Assembly: GCA_963677135.2 (NCBI GenBank) | Contig: CAXXLS010000002.1 | Span: 1 to 64,000 of the forward strand | DNA length: 64,000 nucleotides | Source: Seleniibacterium sp963677135 | Lineage (GTDB): Bacteria; Desulfobacterota; Desulfuromonadia; Desulfuromonadales; Geopsychrobacteraceae | Reading direction: 5' to 3' | Part shown: positions 16,240 through 25,388 of the stretch, one piece after another | Layout of the letters: each line of letters opens with the position of its first letter | How positions within the stretch are numbered: position 1 is the first letter of the stretch | Program-made: the position numbers and the translations under genes | Notes under the pieces: model-generated | Told to the model about the DNA's origin: nothing | Databases searched by the model: none | What the model saw: the letters and a program-made list of their open reading frames with translations, nothing else

Positions 16240-17092
16240 CCTGGCTGACGCTCTCATCGACGGCCTCAAGGCCGAGCTGTTCCTGACCCCCAAGCCGGGT
16301 CTGGTCGATCTGCGCAATAACGGCTCCCATCCCGACCTGTCCCTGGCGACCATGGCCAGGTCCATCGCCCTGATGCGAGTCTACTTCAAGGAGCTCTGCG
16401 CCGCTCTGCTGTCGCCGAGTCGTCGTCCCGACCCGGTTGAGATCGGACAACGCGCGGAGCGCCGCATGTTCGACGCTCTGGGAACCAACTGTCACAAAGG
16501 GGGGATCTTTCTCTGCGGTCTGCTGCTGATCGCGGCAAGCCGCTGCGATATGCGCAACCCGGAGGCGATGCGCCTTGAGATCGGTCGGGCCGCGGAAGAG
16601 ATCTTTGCCGACCGTGACCGCCTCAAGGGGAGTCACGGTGACCGTATTCGTCGCCGGCATCCGCAGTCGGGAATCGTTGCCGAGGCCCTGGCCGGGTTGC
16701 CGGGCCTCTTTGATCGGGTTCTGCCCTGCCTGCTTAAGGAGCGGCCAGACGGCCGGGGGATGTTCATGGCCATGGCGGAATTGATGCTCTATGTCGACGA
16801 TTCGACAACCCGTCATCGCTGCGGCGACCAGGGGCTGGCGATCCTGCGCGACAGCGGCGACCGGCTGAAACGCTGCCTGCTTGAGGATGGCGACCATATC
16901 GGCCTGCTCATCGACCTCGATGAGCGCTTTCAGCAGGCCAACCTGACCATGGGCGGGGTTGCCGACCTGCTCGGGGTCGGTCTGGGGTATGCCGCTTATT
17001 TGCAGTCCGGGCAGCAACCACTTCCGGCTTCGCAGCATCCCGCTGCGCATCAACATATTGCTCCCCCCGTCTTTTTGAACTTCCCATCCTGA
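16205..17092 (+). CDS. citG: Triphosphoribosyl-dephospho-CoA synthase CitG
   Basis: CitG makes the precursor of the citrate lyase prosthetic group from dephospho-CoA and ATP. The 295-residue protein has TPKPGLVDLRNNGSHPDLS near 27, GTNCHKGGIFLCGLLL near 93 and a HPQSGIVAEALAGLPG helix near 157. The only start that keeps the N-terminal helix is TTG 16205, with AAAGGA 6 bases upstream; it overlaps citX by 35 bases. This is the last gene of the cit operon and an imperfect hairpin follows. Confidence 0.9.
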   Translation: MKNCSNPIQLLSLADALIDGLKAELFLTPKPGLVDLRNNGSHPDLSLATMARSIALMRVYFKELCAALLSPSRRPDPVEIGQRAERRMFDALGTNCHKGGIFLCGLLLIAASRCDMRNPEAMRLEIGRAAEEIFADRDRLKGSHGDRIRRRHPQSGIVAEALAGLPGLFDRVLPCLLKERPDGRGMFMAMAELMLYVDDSTTRHRCGDQGLAILRDSGDRLKRCLLEDGDHIGLLIDLDERFQQANLTMGGVADLLGVGLGYAAYLQSGQQPLPASQHPAAHQHIAPPVFLNFPS

Positions 17093-17113
17093 AACCTCAG
17101 ACTTCTGCTTGTG

Positions 17114-17147
17114 GGCAATCCCTGTCCGGGCCAATCCCGGTATTGCC
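17114..17147 (+). terminator. Nested stem-loop after citG
   Basis: GGCAAT (17114-17119) pairs with ATTGCC (17142-17147) and inside it CCGGG pairs with CCCGG around CCAAT. It sits in the 186-base gap before the ClC gene and probably ends the citrate operon, though no long U-run follows. Confidence 0.5.
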
Positions 17148-17278
17148 TCGCGACCCGTTTGGGTTTATGATGCTCTGTTCGTAAATTGAACTTGCCCGTC
17201 TCACCTGTTTGGTGTCCGAAATAAAAACCCTGTCTGCTGGGCCCGTGTTGTTGCAGTGAATGAAGTTTAGGTTTTGCC

Positions 17279-19087
17279 GTGTCAAATCAAGCCAATAAAA
17301 TCAGTCTCTCCGTAAAGAATGCTCTTCAACAGTTCGTCCAACGTTTGCTGAAACATCTCAAGATCAGTGAAAATACCTTCTTAATCATTCTCGCCGTCAT
17401 TATCGGGGTCCTTGGAGGGCTGGGCAATTACCTGTTTCGCCAGACCATCGAACTGATCCACTGGCTGGTTTTCGAGCAGGCCCACGAGCATTTCAACATC
17501 TCCATCGACCATTGGTCGCCGCAGCGTATCCTGCTGATGTTCCTGCCGGCTATCGGCGGACTTCTGGTCATCCCCCTCTGGGTGTTTTTCCGCAAGGACC
17601 TCAAGGGCGGCTTTTCTACCTTTCTGGTCAAGGTCAATTTAAAAGGGGCCAAACTGCCGCTGCGCCCTCTGTTCACCAAGGGCCTGGGTTCAGCCATTAC
17701 CCTTGGAACCGGCGGCAGCGCCGGCCAGGAGGGGCCGATCGCCGTTATCGGCGGGACCATCGGCAGTCAGTTCGGCAAGCTGTTCAAGGTCAGTGGCAAC
17801 CGACTCAAGGTCCTGGTTGCCTGCGGTGCGGCGGCCGGGGTGGCGGCCACCTTCAACGCGCCCATCGCCGGGGTGTTCTTTGCCGCGGAAATTGTTCTGC
17901 TGTCCTCATTCGAACTGGCCAGCTTTACCTCCATTGTCATTGCCAGCGGCATGGCGACCGTCGTGTCGCGCGCGTTACTGGGCAATGTCTCGGAAATCGT
18001 CACACCCAATTTCTACCTCCACAGTTTCTGGGAGCTGGGACTCTATGTCCTGCTGGGCTTTGTGATCGGAGGGCTGGCCGTGGCGTTCATCGACCTTCAT
18101 TTCCGGATCAAGGATATGATTGACGCGATCAAGGTGCCCAGGCTCTGCAAACCGGCCCTGGGCGGTTTGTCGGTCGGGGTCATCGGCATTTTCCTGCCCC
18201 AGGTGTTCGGCAATGGTTACGATGTGATCAGCAGAGTGCTGCATGGTGAACACGCCTGGTACCTGCTGGCGATTCTCATCGTCGCGAAAATGGTGGCGAC
18301 GTCCATCACCCTCGGTTCCGGGCTGCCGGGAGGGATGTTTGCCCCCTGCCTGTTTCTTGGCGCCGTTGCCGGAGGGGCTTTCGGCAACCTGCTCGAGGTC
18401 GTGTTCCCGGGGATGGCCATTTCGGGTGGGGCCTATGCTCTGGTCGGCATGGGGGCATTCCTCGCCGCTGCGACCCATTCCCCCATGACGGCCATCTTCC
18501 TGCTGTTTGAAACCACCGACAGTTACGAGGTCATCGTTCCCATTATGCTGACCTGCGTCATCGGGACCAGCATCGCGCGCCGGATCAAGAAGGACAGTCT
18601 GGAAACCGCCGAACTCAGCCGCATCGGGATCGATCTCGAGGCGGGCAAAGAGCGGAACATCATGAAGAGCCTGGCGGTCGGCGAAGTGATGCAGCGCCGG
18701 GTCGAGAGTATTCCGGAAAGCATGACCCTCGGAGAATTCTCCCGCTTTATCCAGCGGACCCATCACACCAACTTTCCGCTGGTGAATGCGGCCGGTGAAC
18801 TGACCGGGATTATTTCCGTCCAGGATTTCTTGGGGGCGGTTTTCGAGAAAGAATTGATGGACCTGGTGGTGGTCAAGGAACTGGCCACTACGGACGTGAT
18901 AACCGTTCACGCCGAAGAAGATCTGGATACGGCCATGAGGCGGATCGGTTATCGCAATATCGAGCAGCTGCCGGTCGTCGATCGGGAAACCCACCGTAAA
19001 CTTTATGGCATTATCTCCCGGCGCGACATGATTTCCGCCTACAACCGGGTGCTGATGAGCCGGACCCTGGGAGAAGAGGATGACTGA
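17279..19087 (+). CDS. ClC-family chloride channel/antiporter with C-terminal CBS pair
   Basis: A 602-residue ClC protein: membrane domain about 35-440, then two CBS domains (about 465-590). Selectivity and gating motifs are present: GTGGSAGQEGPIAVIGG near 142 with the external gating Glu, FNAPIAGVFFAAEIV near 200 with the internal Glu used by H+-coupled members, and GSGLPGGMFAPCLFLGA near 345. Start is GTG 17279; the upstream ribosome site is weak. It may exchange chloride and protons or act as a channel; the second Glu favours exchange (inference). CBS domains often sense adenine nucleotides. It overlaps the helicase gene by 8 bases. Confidence 0.9.
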   Translation: MSNQANKISLSVKNALQQFVQRLLKHLKISENTFLIILAVIIGVLGGLGNYLFRQTIELIHWLVFEQAHEHFNISIDHWSPQRILLMFLPAIGGLLVIPLWVFFRKDLKGGFSTFLVKVNLKGAKLPLRPLFTKGLGSAITLGTGGSAGQEGPIAVIGGTIGSQFGKLFKVSGNRLKVLVACGAAAGVAATFNAPIAGVFFAAEIVLLSSFELASFTSIVIASGMATVVSRALLGNVSEIVTPNFYLHSFWELGLYVLLGFVIGGLAVAFIDLHFRIKDMIDAIKVPRLCKPALGGLSVGVIGIFLPQVFGNGYDVISRVLHGEHAWYLLAILIVAKMVATSITLGSGLPGGMFAPCLFLGAVAGGAFGNLLEVVFPGMAISGGAYALVGMGAFLAAATHSPMTAIFLLFETTDSYEVIVPIMLTCVIGTSIARRIKKDSLETAELSRIGIDLEAGKERNIMKSLAVGEVMQRRVESIPESMTLGEFSRFIQRTHHTNFPLVNAAGELTGIISVQDFLGAVFEKELMDLVVVKELATTDVITVHAEEDLDTAMRRIGYRNIEQLPVVDRETHRKLYGIISRRDMISAYNRVLMSRTLGEEDD

Positions 19088-21326
19088 ACTCCTGGATATG
19101 TTGAACGAACCGCAACGCCAAGCGGTACTGCACGACGAGCGGCCCTTGCTGCTGCTGGCCGGGGCCGGGTCGGGCAAGACCCGGGCCCTGACCCACCGGG
19201 TGGCTTATCTGATCCGCGAGCGGGGCGTGCCGCCCTGGCGGATCATGGCGGTGACTTTTACCAACAAGGCCGCCAGCGAAATGAAAGAGCGCCTGGAAGC
19301 GCTGCTGGGTCCGGGGGAGCAGCCCTGGGTCGCCACCTTCCACGCCAGTTGTGTCAGGATATTGCGCCAGGATATTGAACACCTGGGGTTCGGGCGGGAT
19401 TTTACCATCTATGACGATCAGGATCAGTTGCGCCTGTTGCGCGACCTGGTCAGGGAAATGGATATCTCCGAGAAAGTTCTCAAGCCACGCGCCGCTGCGG
19501 GGGCCATAGACAGCGCCAAAAACCGCGGTCTTGGGCCGGCGGCTTTCGCCGAGCGGCACCCGGACCAGGCCTTGCTGGCCGAGGTCTACGAGCGTTATCA
19601 GGCCAAACTCAAAGCGGCAAACGCCGTGGATTTCGGGGATCTGCTGTTGCTCACGGTGCGGCTTCTGGAAGAGTGCCCCGCCGTTCGGGAGCGCTGGCAG
19701 CAGCGTTTTTCCCACCTGCTGATTGATGAGTTTCAGGATACCAACCGGGTTCAGTACCGCCTGATGCAGCTGCTGACCACCCCGGAAACCGCCCTGTGTG
19801 TGGTCGGAGATGACGACCAGTCGATCTATCGCTGGAGGGGGGCCGAAGTCGGCAATATCCTTGGTTTCGATCATGATTTTCCCGCGGCGACGGTCATCCG
19901 TCTGGAACAGAATTACCGGTCGACCCGCAATATTATCGAGGCCGCCGGGGCGGTCGTCGGACGCAACGCCCAGCGGCGGGAGAAGCAGCTGTGGACGGAA
20001 AATCCCGCCGGAGAATTGCTGCACATTGAAACGGCGGCGGACGATACCGAAGAGGCGCGCTTCGTGGCGCGGGAAATCGAACGTCTGCAGGACGAGGGGG
20101 TCGAGCTACGGGATATCGCCGTGTTTTACCGGACTAACGCCCAGTCCCGAGCCCTCGAGGAGGCCCTGCGCAGCAGCCGGATTCCCTACGCCATGCTCGG
20201 CGGTCTCAAGTTCTACATGCGCCAGGAAATCAAGGATGTCCTCGCCTACCTCAAAATTCTGGCCAACCCTCAGGACTCCCTCGCGGTCAGACGGATCATC
20301 AACGTGCCGGCCCGCGGGATCGGCCAGACCACCATTGCCAAAATCGCCGCCTACGAAGATGAGGCCGGGAGTTTTCTGGCGGCCTGTCGCCTGGTCCTCG
20401 AGCAGCAGGTTCTGAAAGGGGCCGCCGCCAGAAAGGTCGGTGATTTTGTCGGGCTGATCGATGACTTCACCAGGCGCCTGGAGCGGCTTCCCTATCCCCA
20501 ACTGATGGCTGAATTGATCCAGGAAAGCGGCTACGGACCGGCCCTGCAGGAGGAGGCCCAGAGCGCCCTGACCAGCGAAGGTCGCCAGGAGGCCAAGGGG
20601 CGGCTGGAAAACCTGGAACAGCTGCTGGCCGGCATGGAAGAGCATGCGGCCCAGGAGGGGACCCTGGCCGAATATCTGGAGCAGGTCGCCCTGATTTCGG
20701 ATCTGGACAAGCACGACCCGGCCCAGCAGCGGGTGACCCTGATGACCCTGCACTCGGCCAAGGGACTCGAGTTTCCGGTGGTTTTCATGACCGGCATGGA
20801 AGAGGGGCTGTTCCCCCATTCCCGGACCGGGGCCCTGGGCGAAGAGCTGGCCGAGGAACGACGTCTCTGCTATGTCGGAATGACCCGGGCCATGCGCAAG
20901 CTTTACCTGTCACATGCCCGGCGGCGCAGGGTCTACGGATCCTACCAGTTCAATCCGCCGAGCCGTTTTCTCGGCGAGATACCGGACCACCTGGTGGCCG
21001 GAACCCAGGGGAAGGCCGTGGCGGCGGTTCCGCGCGAAACGGCCCATAATCTCGCGTCCCTGGCCGACCTCGTGGCTCAGCCGGAACCGATGGCCGAGGA
21101 GGTGGCCGCGGCTCCTGAACCGGCGCGGGCCGAACCCGTTCACGAGCCTGAGCTCGAGACCGACAGCGGTTTCCGGCTCGGCACCCGGGTTCGCCATATC
21201 AAGTTTGGTATCGGGACTATCCGCCGCGTTGAAGGCAGTGGTGACAAACAGAAGGTGACCATCTATTTTAATTCCGTCGGCACCAAAAAGCTGCTGGCGA
21301 AGTTTGCCGGGCTGATCCCGGTCTAG
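19080..21326 (+). CDS. UvrD/PcrA-type ATP-dependent DNA helicase
   Basis: A 748-residue SF1 helicase unwinding DNA 3'-5' in repair and plasmid or replication maintenance. Walker A LLAGAGSGKTRALTHR near 23, Walker B LLIDEFQDTN near 217, VVGDDDQSIYRWRGA near 240, VTLMTLHSAKGLEFPVVF near 552 and RRLCYVGMTRA near 600 are visible. The C-terminal FNPPSRFLGEIP and GTRVRHIKFGIGTI segment favours PcrA over Rep. Its ATG overlaps the ClC stop codon region, so the two are translationally coupled, an unusual pairing with no clear functional reason. Confidence 0.93.
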   Translation: MTELLDMLNEPQRQAVLHDERPLLLLAGAGSGKTRALTHRVAYLIRERGVPPWRIMAVTFTNKAASEMKERLEALLGPGEQPWVATFHASCVRILRQDIEHLGFGRDFTIYDDQDQLRLLRDLVREMDISEKVLKPRAAAGAIDSAKNRGLGPAAFAERHPDQALLAEVYERYQAKLKAANAVDFGDLLLLTVRLLEECPAVRERWQQRFSHLLIDEFQDTNRVQYRLMQLLTTPETALCVVGDDDQSIYRWRGAEVGNILGFDHDFPAATVIRLEQNYRSTRNIIEAAGAVVGRNAQRREKQLWTENPAGELLHIETAADDTEEARFVAREIERLQDEGVELRDIAVFYRTNAQSRALEEALRSSRIPYAMLGGLKFYMRQEIKDVLAYLKILANPQDSLAVRRIINVPARGIGQTTIAKIAAYEDEAGSFLAACRLVLEQQVLKGAAARKVGDFVGLIDDFTRRLERLPYPQLMAELIQESGYGPALQEEAQSALTSEGRQEAKGRLENLEQLLAGMEEHAAQEGTLAEYLEQVALISDLDKHDPAQQRVTLMTLHSAKGLEFPVVFMTGMEEGLFPHSRTGALGEELAEERRLCYVGMTRAMRKLYLSHARRRRVYGSYQFNPPSRFLGEIPDHLVAGTQGKAVAAVPRETAHNLASLADLVAQPEPMAEEVAAAPEPARAEPVHEPELETDSGFRLGTRVRHIKFGIGTIRRVEGSGDKQKVTIYFNSVGTKKLLAKFAGLIPV

Positions 21327-21334
21327 GGGGCTGG

Positions 21335-24300
21335 ATGAGCGGAGACAGGCCTTTTACGCTGCTGCTGGTCGATGACAATCCGACCAACCTGCTGTTGCTG
21401 GCGAAGATCATTGAAATGGATCTGCCCCAGGTCAGGGTGCTCAAGGCCCGCAGCGCTCGCGAAGGTCTTCTGCTCGCCGAACAGGAACGGATTGACGGTG
21501 CTTTTATCGATGTCCAGATGCCGCAGGTCAGTGGTCTGGATATGTGTCGGGAGCTGCGGAAACGGCCCCATACGGCCACCATTCCCCTGGTGCTGATCAC
21601 GGCTCACCTGGCTGCGCCGGAAATGCGGGCGGAAGGGCTTGAGGTCGGGGCGTACGATTTTATTTCGCAGCCGATCAGTAACGTCGAGATGCTGGCCCGG
21701 GTCAAAGTGATGCTGCGGATGATCGAGGATGACCGTCGTGTCAACCGGGATCAGCTGCAATTGAAGCAGCAGTTGTCAGAACGCGCGGATCATCTACGTT
21801 GGATCAGCGGACTGCTTATCTCCGGAGATGGTGCCCTGGCCGGACAGGATGATGAGATTCTGCGGACCCTCTGGCAGAAAATGGCCGACGTCAGTGCCTT
21901 CGATGAGCAGCTCCTGTTCGAAAAGATCGCCATGGACCTGCCGCGGCCCTGGCGGCGGACCCTTATCAAGCTTGCCCTGCTCGATTCCGTGCCCATGAGT
22001 CTGGCCCGCGAGTTGAGCGAGATCTCCGATATCCGGGCGGTGGTGGATTACCTGTCCCGTCACGACGTTCTGCTGCTCGACACCGGTAGTGGCACGGAGA
22101 AGCTTGTTTTCAAAGGGGCGACCCGGGATTTTTTGCGAAGCAGGGCCGATCACTACCTGACGGCGGCTGAACAGCAGCAGGTTCTGCTGAGCGCAGTCGA
22201 ATGGTACCGCGGTGAAAAAGATTATGGCGGGGTCGTCAGCTGCCTGGTTGCGGCCGGCAGGTTTGATGATGTCGCCCTGTTGTTCAGTCAGCTGGGGCTG
22301 AATACGACCACGCAGTGGTTCAGGCAAGAGCTTTTGCCCCTCATTGCAGTTATCCCGGACGACGTATTGGTCACCAATGGCTGGCTGGCCCTCGGCAAGG
22401 CCCGCTGCCTGCTCTGCGACTTTGGCGAGGACACCCCGGTCTGGCTGGAACTGGCGTATCAGCGCTTTGAAAGCGACCATGATCAGCGCGGCATGCTGCT
22501 GGCCATGGTTTTGCAGGTGGTTCAGGCGATTTACGTTGACGGCAGCTTCGAACCCTGGCGCGAGCGGCTGACGTTTTTCAAGGATCTGTATTCGGAAAAC
22601 GCCGGGGCGCTGCTGGTGGCCGAGCGTTTCAAAGTCATGTTCGCCCTGGGCCTGCTGGAGATCTTTGTCCGCGGTGATCTCGTCGCTGCGGAGCTGCTTG
22701 CCGTCGAGGGGTTGGCGGAAGCTCAGCAGCAGAAGCATTCCGAAGCGCAGGTGGAGTTTATCATTCTGCGGATCATGATTGCCTTGTGGCAGGGGCGGTT
22801 GCGGGTGGCCTCCGCGTTCCTGGAACAGGGACTCAAGCTGGCCCCGGAGCTGAATGACCCCCTGCTCGATATCTCCCTGGAAATCCTCGGTTGCGAGCTG
22901 TTGCATGCCCGCGGGGATGAGCAGGGATTTGAACGCCAGTACCGCGGCATCCTCGCGCGTCTGGGGCCGGGATTCCTAGACCGCTCGATTCTCGACACCG
23001 TTCTGGCCTATCTGCAGGGGATGCTGATGCTGGCCCGGCAAAACTTCCGGGATGTCCAGGATCTTCTCGAGATCGCGTTAAGCAATGTCAAGGTGGCCGG
23101 ATTCGGGCATCAGAAAAGTCGCCTGCTGCAGCTGCGCGGATGTCTCAATGCCATGCTCGGAAACGCCGCGGCGGCGCGCGAGGACCTGGCGGCCGGACTG
23201 CGGTTGCGGGAGGTGGCCGGGGGACCGCTGATCCTTCAGGAGAATCGGCTGCTGGCCGGAATCACCTGTTATCATCTGGCTGATTACCGGCAGGCGGAAT
23301 CCTTTCTCAAAGAGGCCCTGGCAGGCCATGGCGAAGGGGAGGACCGGGTTCGGGCGGGAGTCCACGCCTGGCTGGCGGCAACCTGGTTGAAGCTGGGGAA
23401 AAAGGCTCAGGCCGCCGACCAGTTTGGCTTGCTGCTCGATGCCTTGCGGCGTCACCACAACACGTATTTCTGGGGCCTGACCGGCGACCTGCTCGTGACC
23501 CTGCTCCCCCTGGTGAAGAGCAGCGACGACGAGAGCCTGCTGCGGCCGTTGTTCGAAAAGTACCGGCACTCGACCCTGGCGGCGGACCTGCGACCGGTCC
23601 CTTTGCTTTACGTCCGCTGCTTGGGGGTTTTTGAGCTCGAGCTGGAAGGACGGGTCTTCAACATGGGGGACGTGGCGCAGGCCTCCCGGCAGATTTTCGC
23701 CATGTTGCTCGCCGCTCCGGGACAGGCTTTGAGTATCGAAACGATTATGACCACCCTGTGGCCCGACCGCGCCCCCGCTAAGGCCCGGAACAGTTTCGAT
23801 ACCGCTCACTCGCGACTGCGCAAAACCCTCGAGGCGGCGTTTGACGATCGGATCAGGAAAGAGTACCTGGTGCTTGAGAAGGGACTGCTGACCCTGAAGC
23901 ATACCAGGGTTGACAGTGCCGCATTCTGCCAGATGATAGAGCGTGTCCACTACCATCTGCAGCGGGAGAATTACTGGCAGGCGGAGCATGCCTGCAGAAA
24001 TATGGACCCGCTCTGGAAGGGCAGGTTCCTGAACGGTTTCGAACTGGCTGATGACCTGGCCTACCAGAGCGACCGCCTGGTCCAGGTCCGCCTTGAGCAG
24101 CTGCGCAGCCTGACCCGGCTGCTGCTGAGACGCGGATGTTACGACGAAGCGATGCTGCTGCTGCAGCAGTGCCTGGCCCTTGATCCGACCCAGGATTCCA
24201 TTGTCCGGCAATTATTGTTGCTTTACCGGCAGCAACGGGATTATCGTGCGGCAACGGCCCTCCAGGAACAGTACCGCAAGGCCCTTCTGGCTGAAGATTA

Positions 24301-24370
24301 CGAGCCCGAAGAAGTCGATGAGCTCCTGGATGCTTTGGATGGAAGATGGTCAACGATGACCGAACAATAA
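21335..24370 (+). CDS. Receiver-MalT-like helical-BTAD transcriptional regulator
   Basis: A 1011-residue protein that combines a receiver domain (about 1-125), a linker, a helical segment resembling the part of MalT/LuxR-type regulators downstream of the NTPase (about 190-330), TPR-like repeats (about 340-740), an OmpR-like winged helix (about 757-855) and a bacterial transcriptional activator domain (about 860-1000). No Walker A is visible, so the STAND ATPase normally found in such proteins is absent. The receiver keeps the acid pair (LLVDDNPT) and phospho-Asp (AFIDVQMP), but the conserved Lys is Gln in DFISQPIS. It may therefore respond weakly or not at all to phosphorylation. It starts 8 bases after the helicase stop. 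Target genes are unknown. Confidence 0.82.
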   Translation: MSGDRPFTLLLVDDNPTNLLLLAKIIEMDLPQVRVLKARSAREGLLLAEQERIDGAFIDVQMPQVSGLDMCRELRKRPHTATIPLVLITAHLAAPEMRAEGLEVGAYDFISQPISNVEMLARVKVMLRMIEDDRRVNRDQLQLKQQLSERADHLRWISGLLISGDGALAGQDDEILRTLWQKMADVSAFDEQLLFEKIAMDLPRPWRRTLIKLALLDSVPMSLARELSEISDIRAVVDYLSRHDVLLLDTGSGTEKLVFKGATRDFLRSRADHYLTAAEQQQVLLSAVEWYRGEKDYGGVVSCLVAAGRFDDVALLFSQLGLNTTTQWFRQELLPLIAVIPDDVLVTNGWLALGKARCLLCDFGEDTPVWLELAYQRFESDHDQRGMLLAMVLQVVQAIYVDGSFEPWRERLTFFKDLYSENAGALLVAERFKVMFALGLLEIFVRGDLVAAELLAVEGLAEAQQQKHSEAQVEFIILRIMIALWQGRLRVASAFLEQGLKLAPELNDPLLDISLEILGCELLHARGDEQGFERQYRGILARLGPGFLDRSILDTVLAYLQGMLMLARQNFRDVQDLLEIALSNVKVAGFGHQKSRLLQLRGCLNAMLGNAAAAREDLAAGLRLREVAGGPLILQENRLLAGITCYHLADYRQAESFLKEALAGHGEGEDRVRAGVHAWLAATWLKLGKKAQAADQFGLLLDALRRHHNTYFWGLTGDLLVTLLPLVKSSDDESLLRPLFEKYRHSTLAADLRPVPLLYVRCLGVFELELEGRVFNMGDVAQASRQIFAMLLAAPGQALSIETIMTTLWPDRAPAKARNSFDTAHSRLRKTLEAAFDDRIRKEYLVLEKGLLTLKHTRVDSAAFCQMIERVHYHLQRENYWQAEHACRNMDPLWKGRFLNGFELADDLAYQSDRLVQVRLEQLRSLTRLLLRRGCYDEAMLLLQQCLALDPTQDSIVRQLLLLYRQQRDYRAATALQEQYRKALLAEDYEPEEVDELLDALDGRWSTMTEQ

Positions 24371-24389
24371 TATCAGGGAGAAATATGTT

Positions 24390-25259
24390 ATGAGTAGTTG
24401 TGACAGTTGTAATGACAGTTCCTGCTCGATCAAGCAGCAGGGGGAGCCGAAAGATCAGCAGTTCCAGATGCGCCAGGCCCTCGACAGACGCATGTGCGGC
24501 ATCAAGAACAAGATCGTCGTCATGTCCGGCAAAGGGGGGGTCGGGAAAAGTACCACGGCGGTCAACCTGGCCCTGGCTCTGGCCAGAAAGGGGAACCGCG
24601 TCGGTCTGCTCGATATCGACCTGCATGGCCCCAGTATCCCGAAAATGTTCGGATTGGAAAATCAGCGTCCGCAATTTGATGAGGACGGTATCTATCCCCT
24701 CGAAATTTCCGGACTGAAACTCATGTCCATCGGTTTCCTGCTGGAGTCGGTCAGCGACGCGACGATCATGCGCGGGCCCATGAAACATGGTGCCATCCAG
24801 CAGCTGCTGGCCGATGTTGTCTGGGGGGATCTTGACTTTCTGGTCCTTGACTGCCCGCCAGGCACCGGAGACGAGCCCCTGAGCGCGGTTCATCTGCTGG
24901 GCAGCCGTTCTTCAGCCGTGGTGGTGACCACCCCGCAGGATGTCGCTCTCAGTGACGTTGAGCGCTCCCTGAGCTTCTGCCGGGAAGTCAACCTGCCGGT
25001 GATCGGCCTGGTGGAGAACATGAGTGGTTTTATCTGCCCCCACTGTGGTGGCAAGTCCGATATCTTCAAGAGCGGCGGGGCCGAGAAGCTGGCTGAAAAG
25101 ACCGGGGTCAGTCTTTTGGCCAAGGTGCCGTTTGAACCGCTCGTCGTGATTGGCGGGGATGCCGGTCAACCCCATCTTCTTGCTCATCCCGATTCCGCCA
25201 ACAGCGAGGCCATGCTCGCGGTCGCCGATGCGGTCTGCGATTACTGCCGGGCGGAATAG
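24390..25259 (+). CDS. mrp: Mrp/NBP35-family ATP-binding Fe-S carrier protein
   Basis: A 289-residue P-loop ATPase of the MRP/ApbC type, which holds and transfers Fe-S clusters. The deviant Walker A VMSGKGGVGKSTTAVNLAL near 46, DIDLHGPSIPKMFG near 76, LDCPPGTGDEPL near 152 and the cluster-binding CPHC near 216 are clear. The N-terminus is Cys-rich (SSCDSCNDSSCS), like eukaryotic NBP35. AGGGAG lies 9 bases before ATG 24390. A terminator follows, so it probably ends the ClC-helicase-regulator unit. Confidence 0.93.
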   Translation: MSSCDSCNDSSCSIKQQGEPKDQQFQMRQALDRRMCGIKNKIVVMSGKGGVGKSTTAVNLALALARKGNRVGLLDIDLHGPSIPKMFGLENQRPQFDEDGIYPLEISGLKLMSIGFLLESVSDATIMRGPMKHGAIQQLLADVVWGDLDFLVLDCPPGTGDEPLSAVHLLGSRSSAVVVTTPQDVALSDVERSLSFCREVNLPVIGLVENMSGFICPHCGGKSDIFKSGGAEKLAEKTGVSLLAKVPFEPLVVIGGDAGQPHLLAHPDSANSEAMLAVADAVCDYCRAE

Positions 25260-25294
25260 TCCCAAAAGAAGGGTTCTCCTTGCCTGGGACCCGC

Positions 25295-25300
25295 TATAAT
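25295..25300 (+). promoter_or_regulatory. Consensus -10 box TATAAT upstream of gatC
   Basis: A perfect TATAAT lies between mrp and gatC. No good -35 is visible at 17 bases, although an extended CGC/GC context precedes it. A transcript starting about 7 bases downstream would meet the terminator at 25324 before reaching gatC. Confidence 0.4.
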
Positions 25301-25323
25301 GCTATCTCTAGTCTTTTATGCCG

Positions 25324-25356
25324 GGTGCGGACAGGGTCCGCACCAACGGTTTTTTT
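25324..25356 (+). terminator. Rho-independent terminator/attenuator before gatCAB
   Basis: GGTGCGGAC (25324-25332) and GTCCGCACC (25336-25344) form a perfect 9-bp stem with loop AGG, then AACGG and seven T (25350-25356). It ends the mrp transcript, or attenuates one that starts at the TATAAT just upstream. Confidence 0.8.
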
Positions 25357-25388
25357 GTCACAGGGAAATGAGTTTAACTGAGGATATT

